Part shown: positions 1 through 9,602 of the stretch, piece by piece | Numbering within the stretch: position 1 is the first letter of the stretch | Layout of the letters: each line of letters starts with the position of its first letter | Origin: Candidatus Thorarchaeota archaeon | Lineage (GTDB): Archaea > Asgardarchaeota > Thorarchaeia > Thorarchaeales > Thorarchaeaceae | Direction of reading: 5' to 3' | Length of the DNA stretch: 64,000 bases | NCBI GenBank assembly: GCA_019057475.1 | Contig: DXJO01000018.1 | Coordinates: forward strand, 62,001 to 126,000 | Notes under the pieces: model-generated | Database searches by the model: none | Told to the model about the DNA's origin: nothing | What the model saw: only the letters and a program-made list of their open reading frames with translations | Made by a program: the position numbers and the translations under genes

Positions 1-413
1 TCCCAAATTTCCTGAGGGACAGTGCCGAGTCTGCGCAGTAGCTTTGTCTGTTGAGTGCCAAGCTTGTCAATTCGATCCTTAAATTCGCTGGCTGAGAACC
101 TTGTCTGTCCGAAATCTGACAGTGCATCAAAGAATGCCGACGCAGCAAGGCCCATGTCCGCAGCATCAACTAAGGAGGCCAAGAGCTTTGAGATAGCCTT
201 GAATTCACAATCATCACAATCTGGTTGGTTTCGTCGAATGCTGTAATAGCCGATTGCTTCCTCAATGACTTCGTTAATGCGCCCAGTTTCGCCGCTTAGG
301 GATTTTAGCAGATCTCTAGTTTGCGCTGACACAGTTGTATGGATGTGAACGCGAGGACCACCTTTCACATAACCACGAGGTGCTTCGTCCTGTGTGTTTG
401 AAGTTTTTTTCAT
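1..413 (-). CDS. Ribbon-helix-helix-like DNA-binding protein, partial
   Basis: An open frame starts with ATG at 413 and runs leftward off the window with no stop, so the C-terminus is missing. A GGTGA ribosome site lies 8 bases before the start. Residues about 19-53 (RVHIHTTVSAQTRDLL, then INEVIEEAIGYY) have the strand-helix-helix pattern of ribbon-helix-helix proteins, in which the strand binds DNA and the helices dimerise. A CDDC pair follows near residue 63, then a helical segment of unknown role. It could be a transcriptional regulator or an antitoxin; no toxin partner is visible because the downstream side lies outside the window. The fold assignment is by pattern only. Confidence 0.65.
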   Translation of the reverse strand, partial: MKKTSNTQDEAPRGYVKGGPRVHIHTTVSAQTRDLLKSLSGETGRINEVIEEAIGYYSIRRNQPDCDDCEFKAISKLLASLVDAADMGLAASAFFDALSDFGQTRFSASEFKDRIDKLGTQQTKLLRRLGTVPQEIW

Positions 414-547
414 GAACACACTCACCGATTCATGTTCAAGATGGCTCCTCTTAATGTGGCATGTGAACATAAGAGTTCCGTAGAAGTGCCAAGACTGACT
501 AGAAACGCCAAACGCCAGAGAATAATGCCAAATTCATATCATTCCCA

Positions 548-1303
548 TCAATGGGAAGTAAAGCCTCCATCTACTACGACCACGGCTCCGGTCATAAATG
601 TCGATTCATCGCAAGCCAAGAAAAGCGCTGCTTGAGCAACTTCTTCAGGTGTTCCAAATCGTCCCATAGGATATGATTTCGTTCGCTCGTCGCGGACTAG
701 CTCTGCATTGCCCTGCTTCTCCAGTACCCTGCGTAGCATTGGAGTTTCTATTGCTCCAGGACAGATGCAGTTTACACGGATATTGTCTGTAGCCAGTTCG
801 ACAGCCAAGGTCTTTGTCATCGCAATGACTCCGCCTTTTGAAGCCGAGTAGGCGGGAGAGAAAGAACCCACTAAACCCGCGACGGAGGCATTGTTAATGA
901 TGACCCCACCGCCATTCTTGATCATCTCTGGAATAGTATACTTGCAGCAGAGAAACACAGATTTGAGATTGACATTGATTGATCTATCCCATTCCTCCTC
1001 TGTTGTATCTTTCAGATTCTTGACAACTTCAACACCTGCATTGTTGAACAGCACATCGATTCTGCCAAATGCTAGTGCCTTTTCGACTAGTTTCTTGACT
1101 TCACTCTTTTCAGATACGTCAGTCTTAACAAAGACCGCCTCTCTTCCTGTTTGTCTAATCGCTTCAATAACCTCAAGCCCCTTTTCTTGATCAATGTCAG
1201 CTCCCACAATCCTTGCACCCTCTTGAGCAAAGAGCAATGCTGCGGCCCTTCCGATGCCAGAACTGATTCCAGTTATCAAAGCCACTTTCTCTTCTAGCTT
1301 CAT
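548..1303 (-). CDS. Short-chain dehydrogenase/reductase (SDR)
   Basis: A 251-residue classical SDR, the usual length for the family. It shows the nucleotide-binding TGISSGIG near the N-terminus, an acidic D at the end of the second strand (GADIDQ, suggesting NAD preference), the NNAG structural motif and the catalytic Ser plus YSASK tetrad. These enzymes oxidise or reduce alcohol and carbonyl groups with NAD(P)(H) in the cytosol; the substrate cannot be told. I place the start at the ATG at 1303 (MKLEEKVALITG) because it opens directly on the Rossmann fold; the longer reading overlaps the upstream gene. It lies 5 bases after the deacetylase gene, so the two are probably one operon. Confidence 0.9.
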   Translation of the reverse strand: MKLEEKVALITGISSGIGRAAALLFAQEGARIVGADIDQEKGLEVIEAIRQTGREAVFVKTDVSEKSEVKKLVEKALAFGRIDVLFNNAGVEVVKNLKDTTEEEWDRSINVNLKSVFLCCKYTIPEMIKNGGGVIINNASVAGLVGSFSPAYSASKGGVIAMTKTLAVELATDNIRVNCICPGAIETPMLRRVLEKQGNAELVRDERTKSYPMGRFGTPEEVAQAALFLACDESTFMTGAVVVVDGGFTSH

Positions 1304-1308
1304 CGTAT

Positions 1309-2133
1309 TCAGCCCATCCTCTTCTTCCAAAACTGACAAATCTCCAGAGGGGTTGCGAACCACACATCTTCTCGCGATTTCATGAGCTGGATTAGCTTCT
1401 CCAGCATCTTAGTTCTCGAAGGAATGCCGATTATTTGGGGATGCATTGCAAGCATAAAGTACAGCCCTTCGTCGTAAACCGCTTCGAATTCATCCGACCA
1501 TATTTCAAGGACCTTCCTGTGACTACTGATGCCGCTTTGGTATTCAAGAGGTGGGAAGTAGTTGAATCCAAAGTAAACCCAATCATCCAGTATCCAGCGA
1601 ATGGGAAGCTCTATAATCTTCTTATTTTCCGTCGCAATGGCGTACGGAACATCATCGCCCATCATGCTGCTATCGTAGATTAAGCCGTGCTTGGATAGCA
1701 GGTTAAGGGTGTTAGCACTCATGTCGGCTGCCGGCGCTCTGTATCCCATTGGCTTTTTGCCTGTAATCTCTTCCAGAACTTCAGTACCCTTCTCAAGTTC
1801 TTCCTTCTCCTCTAGAAGACTGCAGCTTGCAGGGTTTCTGTGGGAATATCCATGGTGTCCGACTTCATGTCCGTCCCCACTGATTTCCATCACGGTTTCC
1901 GGATATCTCTCGGCCACCTCTCCAGGGATGAAAAAGCCTGCCTTCAAATTGTGTGTCTTCAACAATCGCAGAATGCGGGGAACGCCTGCTTTGGGGCCGT
2001 ATTCCCCTTGTGACAACACCACGGGGTTATCACGCTCAATCCTGTGACGCCTTAAGATGTTACGCCATGAAATATCGGCATCTAGATCAAAGGTTAAGCA
2101 AACAACGCACCTGGCTCCATCCAACCATTCCAT
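1309..2133 (-). CDS. Polysaccharide deacetylase (NodB-homology) family protein
   Basis: A 274-residue protein with the carbohydrate esterase 4 / NodB layout. It has TFDLDAD near residue 14 (catalytic base and metal Asp), then HEVGHHGYSH around residue 90 (the metal-binding H-x-x-x-H motif), and GYRAPA near residue 130 (the arginine motif). Members remove acetyl or formyl groups from N-substituted sugars or, in related PuuE-like proteins, hydrolyse small cyclic amides. No signal peptide is present, so a cytosolic, possibly non-polysaccharide substrate is likely. A GGAG site sits 8 bases before the ATG. It is the first gene of an operon with the following SDR, which hints at a shared small-molecule pathway. 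Confidence 0.88.
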   Translation of the reverse strand: MEWLDGARCVVCLTFDLDADISWRNILRRHRIERDNPVVLSQGEYGPKAGVPRILRLLKTHNLKAGFFIPGEVAERYPETVMEISGDGHEVGHHGYSHRNPASCSLLEEKEELEKGTEVLEEITGKKPMGYRAPAADMSANTLNLLSKHGLIYDSSMMGDDVPYAIATENKKIIELPIRWILDDWVYFGFNYFPPLEYQSGISSHRKVLEIWSDEFEAVYDEGLYFMLAMHPQIIGIPSRTKMLEKLIQLMKSREDVWFATPLEICQFWKKRMG

Positions 2134-2342
2134 TTCTTCAGCTCCGCTTCTCTATCTCACCTGCTCTTCCTTTTATTTGGCCCGCTATTCAGTCTCCAGT
2201 CCATTGTTTCGTGTGAGATGTCACTTTATGCAGTTGCAGCAGACGATGCCCAGTATTTCAAGATACACTGTATCTGCACTAGCTTGCAGTCATTGAAACA
2301 CTCCTATTGATTGTACGAAGTTGATATTGGTCTTCAGACACA

Positions 2343-3461
2343 TTGAATAACCCGCACTTCACAAAGGAATATCCAGGAGATTGGGTCTTGACTGAGATAG
2401 TGCTTGAATACGAAGCCAAAGATAGCAGGAAGAAGGAATCACGCTTCGACGAGGAGGAAACAACCTTCAACCTGAGTCGTAACGGCATCAAGACAATCGA
2501 TTTGACACCACTTCTAGGCAATACTGTAATTGAGACCCTGAACTTGGGGTCCAACAAGCTTGAGAGATTGGATCTCACACCGATTGACCAGTGCACTAGT
2601 CTCAAGATTCTAAACATTTTCAAAAACCAGTTAACAGAAGTTGATTTGGAACCTCTTGAAGGATGTCCTGAGTTTTTGGAACTGAATCTGGGAACGAACG
2701 AGCTTCAAGAAATCACCTTGAAACCACTAGCCAAGTGCCGGAAACTCCAGCGATTAAGACTATTCAACAATCAGCTTGAAACAATTGACCTCAAACCACT
2801 AGCGAAATGTCAGAATCTAGGGTCACTCGAGCTGGAGAATAACTCGCTGACGAAGGTCGATCTGACCCCTATCGCCAAGTGCACCGGGCTTATACAGCTG
2901 AACCTCATGTATAATGCACTGGATAACCTTGACATCTCATCGCTTGCCAAGTGCGAGCAGCTCAAGTTCCTCTACCTGCATCATGCTCAATTAACATCAA
3001 TAGATCTCACCCCCCTGGCGAAATGTCTGGACCTACGGATGTTGCGACTTGGAGGTAATCAGCTAGAATACATCGACCTGCGGCCATTGGAAGCCTGTAC
3101 TCAGCTGAGAAGGCTCGGACTTGCTATGAACCTGCTGGAATCTATAGACCTAGAACCGCTGAGACCATGCCGACATCTGTTTAGCCTCGATTTGGCAAGG
3201 AATCGCCTAAGCACCATCAACCTTAGCCCTCTGGCAAAATGTGGCAAGCTTGAAGAGCTTTATCTCTACAGCGAACACAAAGAGGAGCAGAATGACTTCA
3301 AGACTATCGATTTGACACCGCTCTTCTCTTGCAAGTCTCTGGAGGACGTGACTGTTGCGGAAACCACTGAATTGACGGCAAAGAAAAATCTTCGCCGCGC
3401 TGCTAGTATTCCAGAAGGCATCGAAGAGCTAATCTCAGATGATCGAATAACTTGGGTCTGA
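2343..3461 (+). CDS. Leucine-rich-repeat protein with 24-residue Cys-containing repeats
   Basis: This 372-residue protein is almost entirely leucine-rich repeats. About twelve consecutive units of 24 residues follow the pattern L-x-x-I-D-L-T-P-L-A-K-C-x-x-L-x-x-L-x-L-x-x-N-x, starting around residue 48 and ending near residue 345. A cysteine occupies the same place in nearly every unit, as in cysteine-type LRRs. Such solenoids bind other proteins; nothing in the sequence names the partner. There is no signal peptide or membrane helix, so it should be cytosolic. The start is a TTG without a clear ribosome site; a stop lies just upstream in frame, so little alternative exists. It is transcribed divergently from the deacetylase operon. 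Confidence 0.88.
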   Translation: MNNPHFTKEYPGDWVLTEIVLEYEAKDSRKKESRFDEEETTFNLSRNGIKTIDLTPLLGNTVIETLNLGSNKLERLDLTPIDQCTSLKILNIFKNQLTEVDLEPLEGCPEFLELNLGTNELQEITLKPLAKCRKLQRLRLFNNQLETIDLKPLAKCQNLGSLELENNSLTKVDLTPIAKCTGLIQLNLMYNALDNLDISSLAKCEQLKFLYLHHAQLTSIDLTPLAKCLDLRMLRLGGNQLEYIDLRPLEACTQLRRLGLAMNLLESIDLEPLRPCRHLFSLDLARNRLSTINLSPLAKCGKLEELYLYSEHKEEQNDFKTIDLTPLFSCKSLEDVTVAETTELTAKKNLRRAASIPEGIEELISDDRITWV

Positions 3462-3528
3462 GTCCAAGGCTGAATGCGACCAAAGCAAAGCGATTATAAC
3501 GGAGCGTGTTCAACCGACTTGAGGGTTA

Positions 3529-4176
3529 ATGACTATGGTAGTTGAGATAGACGATTCAATGAAAGCACAGGTCATTGAGATGTTCCAGAACCTTGACAGC
3601 GATGTCAAGATACATCTATTCGTTAAGGACCACGACTGCTTATACTGCAACGACACCACGGCACTGGTGACGCAAGTCGCAGAGCTCTCCGACAATGTGG
3701 AAGTTATACCCCACAAGGAAGACACGGTCACCATGGATGCGCTTGGAGTGAAGTACCATCCGGCTGTCGTGCTCCACGGTAAGGGGGAATACAAGGTCAG
3801 ATTCTACGGTATTCCGTCCGGACACGAGTTCAGTGCTCTTGTCGGGGGAATTGTTGATGTTTCTACAGGTATGCCTGCACTCCCGCCTGATATTGTTGAA
3901 GACATCAAGGCGATCGACAAACCTATCCACATTAGGGTCTTCACCACACCCCAATGCCCTTACTGTCCAGGCATGGTTAGGCTGGCGCACCAAGCTTCGA
4001 TAATAAATCCGCTAATCGAGGCGGACATGGTTGAGGCATTGGAATTCCAGGACCTAACCACAAAGTACGAGGTGTTCGGGGTGCCGAAATCCATCTTCAA
4101 CGAAACTGTTTCGGTCGAAGGATTGACGCCACCCGAGTTATTCGTTGAGAAGCTGTACGAAGCGATTGACAAGTAG
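3529..4176 (+). CDS. Protein disulfide oxidoreductase, two-domain glutaredoxin/thioredoxin fold
   Basis: A 215-residue protein with two tandem thioredoxin-fold halves, as in archaeal PDO. The first half carries CLYC (in DHDCLYCND, about residue 43) and the second carries CPYC (in TTPQCPYCPG, about residue 146). Both pairs are intact, so both redox sites should be active. PDO proteins reduce or form disulfides in cytosolic proteins and take electrons from a thioredoxin reductase; such a gene lies just downstream on the other strand. A GAGGG site at 3521-3525 is only 3 bases from the ATG at 3529 but 9 bases from the in-frame ATG at 3535, so the true start may be two codons later. Confidence 0.88.
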   Translation: MTMVVEIDDSMKAQVIEMFQNLDSDVKIHLFVKDHDCLYCNDTTALVTQVAELSDNVEVIPHKEDTVTMDALGVKYHPAVVLHGKGEYKVRFYGIPSGHEFSALVGGIVDVSTGMPALPPDIVEDIKAIDKPIHIRVFTTPQCPYCPGMVRLAHQASIINPLIEADMVEALEFQDLTTKYEVFGVPKSIFNETVSVEGLTPPELFVEKLYEAIDK

Positions 4177-4309
4177 GAGGAAACCCAAACCTATCCAGTC
4201 CTTTGCAGTGGAGCTGGTCATAACACTATTGCAGAGTGAATGCGTATTCGGAATAGCCCTGCTTCTTGCGTGAGTCTATTGCACCATTTGGCGGAACTAA
4301 CCTAGGCAA

Positions 4310-5248
4310 TCACTCGTCTTGTTGACAAGTGAACACGAACTCATTCTCGTTCACGTAGCGATAGGCCTGATAGGCAGCATGGACTCCTTCAGCCACGCCA
4401 GTTATCGCCTGCTTGAATTCAGTATCTACAACATCGCCAGCTGCAAACACACCAGCCACATTCGTGCGGCTTGATCGGTCAATGATGATTTCGCCCTTCT
4501 TGTTGACCTCTACGCCCACCTTCTTCGCCAAGCCGGACATCGGTATTCCTCCAATTGCTACGAATACCCCGTCCAGCTCAAGCGTATCCGAGCCGTTATG
4601 AGGACGATCGAGCTTCACACCTGTGACTCGGTCATCGCCCATGATTTCAGTAATGTTGGTCTTCGTGATGACCTCTATCTTTGGCTCGTTTGCAATCCGT
4701 TTTGCATTGACTGGTTCAGGGCGTATCTTTTCTTTTCGATAGATGAGGTACACCTTGTCACTATACTTCGCAAGCAGTAGAGCCTCCTTTGCTGCACTAT
4801 CACTTCCGCCTACGACAGCAGACACCTTGTTCTTGAAGAGCGGGCCGTCACAGAGAGCACAGTAGCTCACGCCCTTGTTCTTCAGCTTCTCATGACCAGG
4901 AACCTCTAGTTCCCGTTCTTTCATTCCGGTCGCCACAAGAACGCTCCTGGCAAGGTAGGTCTTCTTGTCAGTAACAACATAGAAGCAGTTCTCTTTGCAC
5001 TTGAAGAGGTCCTGAACAGTTCCAGTTTCAAAGTAAGCTGGATAGTCAAGAGCATGAGCCTTGAGATTCTCAGCAAGCTCTTTGCCTGTGAGTTGGCTGA
5101 ATCCAGGGTAATTAGAAACATCATCCGTGAGAGTAATAGTTCCTCCTTCCAAGTCGCCAATAACGGCTACCTCAAGCTCGAGCCGTGCTGAATACATGGC
5201 AGCACTATACCCAGTGACTCCGGCTCCAATGATAACTAGATCGTACAT
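4310..5248 (-). CDS. trxB: Thioredoxin reductase (FAD/NAD(P)H, CxxC)
   Basis: A 312-residue flavoprotein of normal thioredoxin reductase length. The N-terminal GAGVTGYSAA binds FAD, CALC (in SYCALCDGP) is the redox-active pair, a second Rossmann motif GGSDSAAKEA binds the nicotinamide cofactor, and the C-terminal AAGDV motif completes the FAD site. The second Rossmann region lacks the usual HRRD-type basic NADPH motif and has YRKEKIRPE instead, so cofactor preference is uncertain. The ATG at 5248 is chosen because GGAGGT sits 8 bases upstream; an earlier in-frame TTG overlaps that site. It follows the glutaredoxin gene by 4 bases and is probably co-transcribed with it. Confidence 0.93.
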   Translation of the reverse strand: MYDLVIIGAGVTGYSAAMYSARLELEVAVIGDLEGGTITLTDDVSNYPGFSQLTGKELAENLKAHALDYPAYFETGTVQDLFKCKENCFYVVTDKKTYLARSVLVATGMKERELEVPGHEKLKNKGVSYCALCDGPLFKNKVSAVVGGSDSAAKEALLLAKYSDKVYLIYRKEKIRPEPVNAKRIANEPKIEVITKTNITEIMGDDRVTGVKLDRPHNGSDTLELDGVFVAIGGIPMSGLAKKVGVEVNKKGEIIIDRSSRTNVAGVFAAGDVVDTEFKQAITGVAEGVHAAYQAYRYVNENEFVFTCQQDE

Positions 5249-5252
5249 CTTG

Positions 5253-5495
5253 CTAACCTCCAAGTCTGCGACCTAGCCGTCGCTCTACGCGTCTGTCAAA
5301 CCCGACGAAGACATCCTCACCCACTACAGTCACGGGGATTGCCTTATGCCCAGTGACCTTAGCAAGCTCCTCGAAGGTTTCAGGATTTGTTAAAACGCAC
5401 TTCTCTTCATATTGCACACTCTTCTCCTTCAAGAACTCCTTGAGTTTCTTCGAGTGGGGGCATTCAGGTGCAGTGTAAATTACAGCCGTTGCCAT
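5253..5495 (-). CDS. Glutaredoxin-like protein with CPHS site
   Basis: An 80-residue single-domain glutaredoxin or NrdH-like protein. The active site reads APECPHSKKLKEFL, that is C-P-H-S: the first cysteine is kept and the second is serine, as in monothiol glutaredoxins. The conserved cis-proline stretch (AIPVTVVGED) and the glycine-aspartate end (FVGFDRR) are present. It probably carries electrons or handles glutathione-like mixed disulfides, paired with the thioredoxin reductase encoded just after it. The start at 5495 (MATAVIYTAPEC) is supported by TGAGG about 9 bases upstream; the longer frame would add 48 residues unlike any glutaredoxin. Confidence 0.88.
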   Translation of the reverse strand: MATAVIYTAPECPHSKKLKEFLKEKSVQYEEKCVLTNPETFEELAKVTGHKAIPVTVVGEDVFVGFDRRVERRLGRRLGG

Positions 5496-5777
5496 TGTAT
5501 TGAGCCTCACGAAATCGCTGTTGCGCAGCGGAAACAGCGAAATGCGACTAGAAACCAATAGGGAAAGCCCACCCACATATAGATTGTGAAAGGACTCTGA
5601 GAGCGCAATTGCAGAACGAAGAATCCCGACCAAGTACACATAATAAAGCTCCTAGCCATCCTAGTATGGCCCAAAAAATTCCCTACCACTCATTAGCATG
5701 CCCCCCAGCAAACGTATCGATATCAGGACTGTCAACAATTCAAGAACCGATAGCTTGGATTCAAAGGAGACGGTGAA

Positions 5778-8339
5778 GTGGCAGAAGACGCTAAAACACA
5801 GGCTTCATTGAGGGAGAGCGAGGAGAAGTTCAGACAGCTGTTCCATCACTCCAATGACGCAATCTTCATCCATGACCTTTCTGGGAAGACTATTGACGTG
5901 AATCAGAGGGCATTGGAACTCTTTGGCTACACAAGAGAAGAAGCCCTCAAACTGAACGTTTCCGCATTCGTGCCTCCAGAGTACATGAACGACTCAGAAG
6001 ACCCTTACGAAGAGATAGCGAAGAAAGGATTCCTGAGAATCGAGGCGAACTTCAGAAAGAAGAATGGAGATGTTTTCCCTGGAGAGCTGTCTGCAAGTCT
6101 GTTTCAGATTGCAGGCAAACCTGTAATCCAGGGGATTGTACGGGATATATCTGAGAGGCATCAGTCTGAACTAGCACTCCGAGATAGTGAGGAGCGGTAC
6201 AGGACTATCATAAGCTCGATGTCTGATACTGTGTTTGTCTACGACAAAGAGAATCGTCACGCCCAGATTTACGCTTCCGAAGAGAGTCTACTTTATGCCA
6301 AACCGGAGGACATCCTCGGCAGGCGCGTTGATGAGGTGTTACCAGGAGAAGTAACCAGTCTACTCGTAAGCTGCTTGAAGAGAGTAAGAGAAACGGGCGA
6401 TAGTGAGAGTGTTGATTATTGTCTTGAGTTGGAAGGAGTAGAGCATTGGTTCTCAACACGCATGAGTCTTCATGAAGACGGTGAGAGCGTTGTTGCAGTC
6501 GCGCGAGATATAACGAAACGAAGACAGGCGGAAGATGCTAGAGGTGAATCTGAGAAGACGTATAGAACTCTCTTTGAATCCGCCAACGATGCCATCTTTC
6601 TAATGAGGGATGACATCTTCATCGAGTGTAATGACAAGACCCTTGAGATGTTCGGTTGCACTAGGGAACAAATCATTGGTGAACCACCATACAGGTTCTC
6701 CCCAGAACACCAACCTGATGGAAGGAACTCAAAGGAGAAAGCATTAGAAAAAATTGGTGCGGCCTTCCATGGAGAGCCTCAGAGATTCGAGTGGCAGCAT
6801 ATCAAGTACGATGGCACTCCCTTTGATGCTGAAGTTAGTCTGAATGTTATTGAAATTGAGGACAAACCCGCGTTGCAAGCCATTGTGCGAAACATCTCGG
6901 AACGAAAGCGTGCTGAAATGGCTCTTCAGGAGTCAGAAACGAAGTACAAGTCGCTACTAGAGCAGGTGACTCTCGGAATAGTAATTCTCCAGGGGACTCC
7001 ACCACGTGTCCGCTATACTAATCCAGAGATATTCAGAATAACTGGCTACGCGCCTGACGAATTACTCGAATTCTCGGACAAAGAAATGGCCCGCGTTATC
7101 GACCCCACGGAATTGCAGCACCTCTTCCAGCGCTTCGAAGACAGATTAGACGGAAAACCAACACCTCAAAGATATGAGATTCGCATGACTCGGAAAGACG
7201 GCAAAGAGATTTGGGTCGATTTCACTGCAAGCCTTATCGAGTATGATGGACAACCGGCCCTTCAGGGAACGCTTATCGACATAACAGAGAAAAAGATCGC
7301 CCAAGATGCTCTAAGAGATAGCGAAGAACTATACCGGCTCCACTTCGATAATGCATCCGACGTAATTCTTTCGCTCGGTCTTGATGGAACAATACTGGCT
7401 GTTTCTCCTTCTGCAGAGGTCCACGTGGGCTATGTTCCGGATGAGCTTGTCGGAAAGAAGCTCCAGGACATCGACATTCTAGCTCCTGAGTATTCGGATA
7501 CAGTCATTTCAGACATGGCCAAGGCCATCACGAACCGGCAAGGCGCTCGTGCTGTGTACGAGTTCATTCATAGGAATGGGAACAGGTTATGGGGTGAGGT
7601 AAGCGCATCACCACTTATCGTTGATGGCAATGTAATTGCCATCATAGCTGTCATCAGGGACATAACGGACCACATCGAGTCGGAAAGAGAACTGCGAGAG
7701 TCAAGCAGAGACCTCGAGCTCTATACATCTCTTCTCCGTCACGACCTGGGAAACGATCTGCAAGTGATACTTACTCAGACGAAAGCAGCTCAGGTGCTGC
7801 ACGCAGATGATATTCGGCTCACAGAGCTAGCTGAAGCTGTCAGCGCATCTGCACTTAGAATGTCACAGGTGCTTGCCCTCTTTGAACCCCGAGAGAAGAA
7901 GAGTGAAGAAAACATCGTGGCAATGCTAGAAACCTGCGCGCTGCAAGCAATGAAAGCTCACAGGGGTATGGAAGTCATGATCCAAGCCAATCCCTTGGCC
8001 CGGAAACAAGAAATTGCTGGTGGCAGATTACTCCCGATGGTCTTCGACAACCTGTTGCGTAACTCTGCGCAATTCACAGAAACAGATGTCAAGGTCCACA
8101 TCGCAGTCACGCGAAAGAAGGACTACGTGCAGATTGACGTGTCTGATGATGGGCCCGGAATTCCTAAGGAGATTCAATCGAAACTCTTTGAGCGGGGCAC
8201 CTCGACGAAAGGAGGAGGACTTGGGCTATACCTCAGCAAGCGTGTTATTGAGCACTATGGCGGATCAATAGAACTACTATCTAGACAGAAGTCAAAGAAA
8301 GGGGTAGTTTTCCGCATCAAGCTCAAGAAAGTCCAGTGA
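5778..8339 (+). CDS. Soluble sensor histidine kinase with five PAS domains
   Basis: An 853-residue kinase without membrane segments. Five PAS/PAC units follow one another (roughly residues 12-130, 138-252, 260-380, 388-510 and 518-640), each ending in a phrase such as IVRDISERH or VIRDITDH. The dimerisation/phosphoacceptor box is [11 protein letters not shown], with His655 the likely phosphorylated residue. The ATPase part has the N box ([11 protein letters not shown]), [10 protein letters not shown] and the [14 protein letters not shown] lid. It should sense a cytosolic signal and phosphorylate a response regulator, none of which is encoded nearby. AAGGAGA precedes the GTG start at 5778. The H box resembles that of kinases common in methanogens and haloarchaea. 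Confidence 0.93.
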   Translation: MAEDAKTQASLRESEEKFRQLFHHSNDAIFIHDLSGKTIDVNQRALELFGYTREEALKLNVSAFVPPEYMNDSEDPYEEIAKKGFLRIEANFRKKNGDVFPGELSASLFQIAGKPVIQGIVRDISERHQSELALRDSEERYRTIISSMSDTVFVYDKENRHAQIYASEESLLYAKPEDILGRRVDEVLPGEVTSLLVSCLKRVRETGDSESVDYCLELEGVEHWFSTRMSLHEDGESVVAVARDITKRRQAEDARGESEKTYRTLFESANDAIFLMRDDIFIECNDKTLEMFGCTREQIIGEPPYRFSPEHQPDGRNSKEKALEKIGAAFHGEPQRFEWQHIKYDGTPFDAEVSLNVIEIEDKPALQAIVRNISERKRAEMALQESETKYKSLLEQVTLGIVILQGTPPRVRYTNPEIFRITGYAPDELLEFSDKEMARVIDPTELQHLFQRFEDRLDGKPTPQRYEIRMTRKDGKEIWVDFTASLIEYDGQPALQGTLIDITEKKIAQDALRDSEELYRLHFDNASDVILSLGLDGTILAVSPSAEVHVGYVPDELVGKKLQDIDILAPEYSDTVISDMAKAITNRQGARAVYEFIHRNGNRLWGEVSASPLIVDGNVIAIIAVIRDITDHIESERELRESSRDLELYTSLLRHDLGNDLQVILTQTKAAQVLHADDIRLTELAEAVSASALRMSQVLALFEPREKKSEENIVAMLETCALQAMKAHRGMEVMIQANPLARKQEIAGGRLLPMVFDNLLRNSAQFTETDVKVHIAVTRKKDYVQIDVSDDGPGIPKEIQSKLFERGTSTKGGGLGLYLSKRVIEHYGGSIELLSRQKSKKGVVFRIKLKKVQ

Positions 8340-8414
8340 AGCCAACCTCCATTTGTGAACAGTCTTAAGCGAAAAACTCGTCAGCTCGCACAGCCATATT
8401 TGGGAGATATCAAG

Positions 8415-8891
8415 ATGGACAAGAAAGAAACTCTCGAATTCATTGACAAACAAATCAAACTAGAGATGCGCATTATTGAGTTGGTCGAGGAGAACACGTC
8501 AAAGCTTGGCAACGCATTCGTGAAGGATTTGTTGCTTGGAATCTCGCAAGACTCGAAAAAACACGCAGCCCTGCTCAAATCTCTGAGGAAAGCCGTAGAT
8601 GGGCCAACTCCATTCATCAGCGAAGATGAGAGGGATAAGATTGCTGAGGGCATCAAGGAGCATATCAGACTTGAAGCAAGTGCAGTCAAGACCTATGGCG
8701 AGCTAATTGAGAAGAGCGACAATGATCAGGTAAAGACTATAGCGGCCATGATTCGTGAGGATGAGATACGACACCACAGCCTTCTTCATGAGTTTCACAA
8801 AACAATGATCGAACCAGAAACACTGACTGAGGACATGATTTGGGATGTTCTTTGGAAGGATTCCCCTTGGAAGGGCAGTCCAGGCGGTTAG
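8415..8891 (+). CDS. Ferritin-like four-helix protein, paralogue of the gene at 12553
   Basis: A 158-residue all-helical protein. Pairs of acidic and histidine residues are spaced as in ferritin-like diiron proteins: E at residue 18 and E25 in the first helix, DSKKH in the second, EHIRLEAS in the third and EDEIRHH in the fourth. Such proteins bind iron or reduce peroxide, though many archaeal members of this subgroup have no assigned activity. The start at 8415 (MDKKETLEF) follows a GGGAGAT site; the longer frame adds 20 unconvincing residues. It has the same length and layout as the protein encoded at 12553-13029 and probably arose by duplication. Confidence 0.75.
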   Translation: MDKKETLEFIDKQIKLEMRIIELVEENTSKLGNAFVKDLLLGISQDSKKHAALLKSLRKAVDGPTPFISEDERDKIAEGIKEHIRLEASAVKTYGELIEKSDNDQVKTIAAMIREDEIRHHSLLHEFHKTMIEPETLTEDMIWDVLWKDSPWKGSPGG

Positions 8892-9292
8892 TTCCATCGT
8901 ATCAAATGGCAACCGGCGTCCACAAGATGCTCCTCGCATCACTCCTTTCAAGTCCTACAGCACAGGCTTTTTAGCCATAGTTATCATTGATTTTTTGGCT
9001 TCATTTCGTCAATAGACGCATTTCCCAGCACATAGGGACAATTTGACGAATTTCAGAGTTATCATAGGTACGCAAGTTATCATTCCATCTACAATGAGAA
9101 CTATTACTGCGCACAAGCATCAATCCTCAGGAACACGCTTGCGTCTTAGAAGCCTTCGTAACAAGCGTTCTGTTGGACTGATCTTGATTCTGAAGCTTTA
9201 CATCTTGTTCAGAATGTAGAAAATGAAGCACATAGGTTTGCTCAGCGCCATCATCACAAGCTGAGAGAGAAGAAAGTGAGATAAAGGAAACG
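8892..9292. other. Gene-free stretch of 400 bases
   Basis: No convincing gene on either strand. The only structure I see is an inverted pair, TTCGTCAA at 9005-9012 and TTGACGAA at 9043-9050, 30 bases apart. T-rich runs near 8970 and 8990 may end transcription of the ferritin-like gene. Confidence 0.5.
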
Positions 9293-9592
9293 ATGTCAAC
9301 ACCTAGTACATCGCGAAAGACTCTGAGAATTGACAAGAAGAAGGAAATCGTTCGGATTGATATTTTCGATGATTCTGATGCTAAGCAGACAAATTCTGAA
9401 GTAACGATGGAGCCTTATATGATAAGAGGATACGAAGAAGGGACCATGCAGGAAGAGAAAGCAAGTTTCAAGGAAATCTTAGATTGGATCCATGACGAGC
9501 CCAAAGACGAGATTGATCATTCTCATCAAGCCGCTCTTGGTCAATCTGTGGATGTGGGAATCGCTGAGCGTAGGGAACACTACTATTTATGA
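9293..9592 (+). CDS. Small acidic hypothetical protein
   Basis: A 99-residue frame from ATG at 9293 to TGA, with AAGGAAA about 6 bases before the start. The protein is charged and has no cysteine or membrane segment. A strand-like N-terminal part (KTLRIDKKKEIVRIDIFDD) is followed by an acidic helical part. I do not recognise the family. It ends 10 bases before the dehydrogenase gene at 9603 and might be co-transcribed, but base composition changes sharply between the two: this gene resembles the surrounding DNA and the next one is AT-rich. That junction may therefore mark the edge of a transferred segment. Confidence 0.5.
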   Translation: MSTPSTSRKTLRIDKKKEIVRIDIFDDSDAKQTNSEVTMEPYMIRGYEEGTMQEEKASFKEILDWIHDEPKDEIDHSHQAALGQSVDVGIAERREHYYL

Positions 9593-9602
9593 GGAAATGA
9601 TA

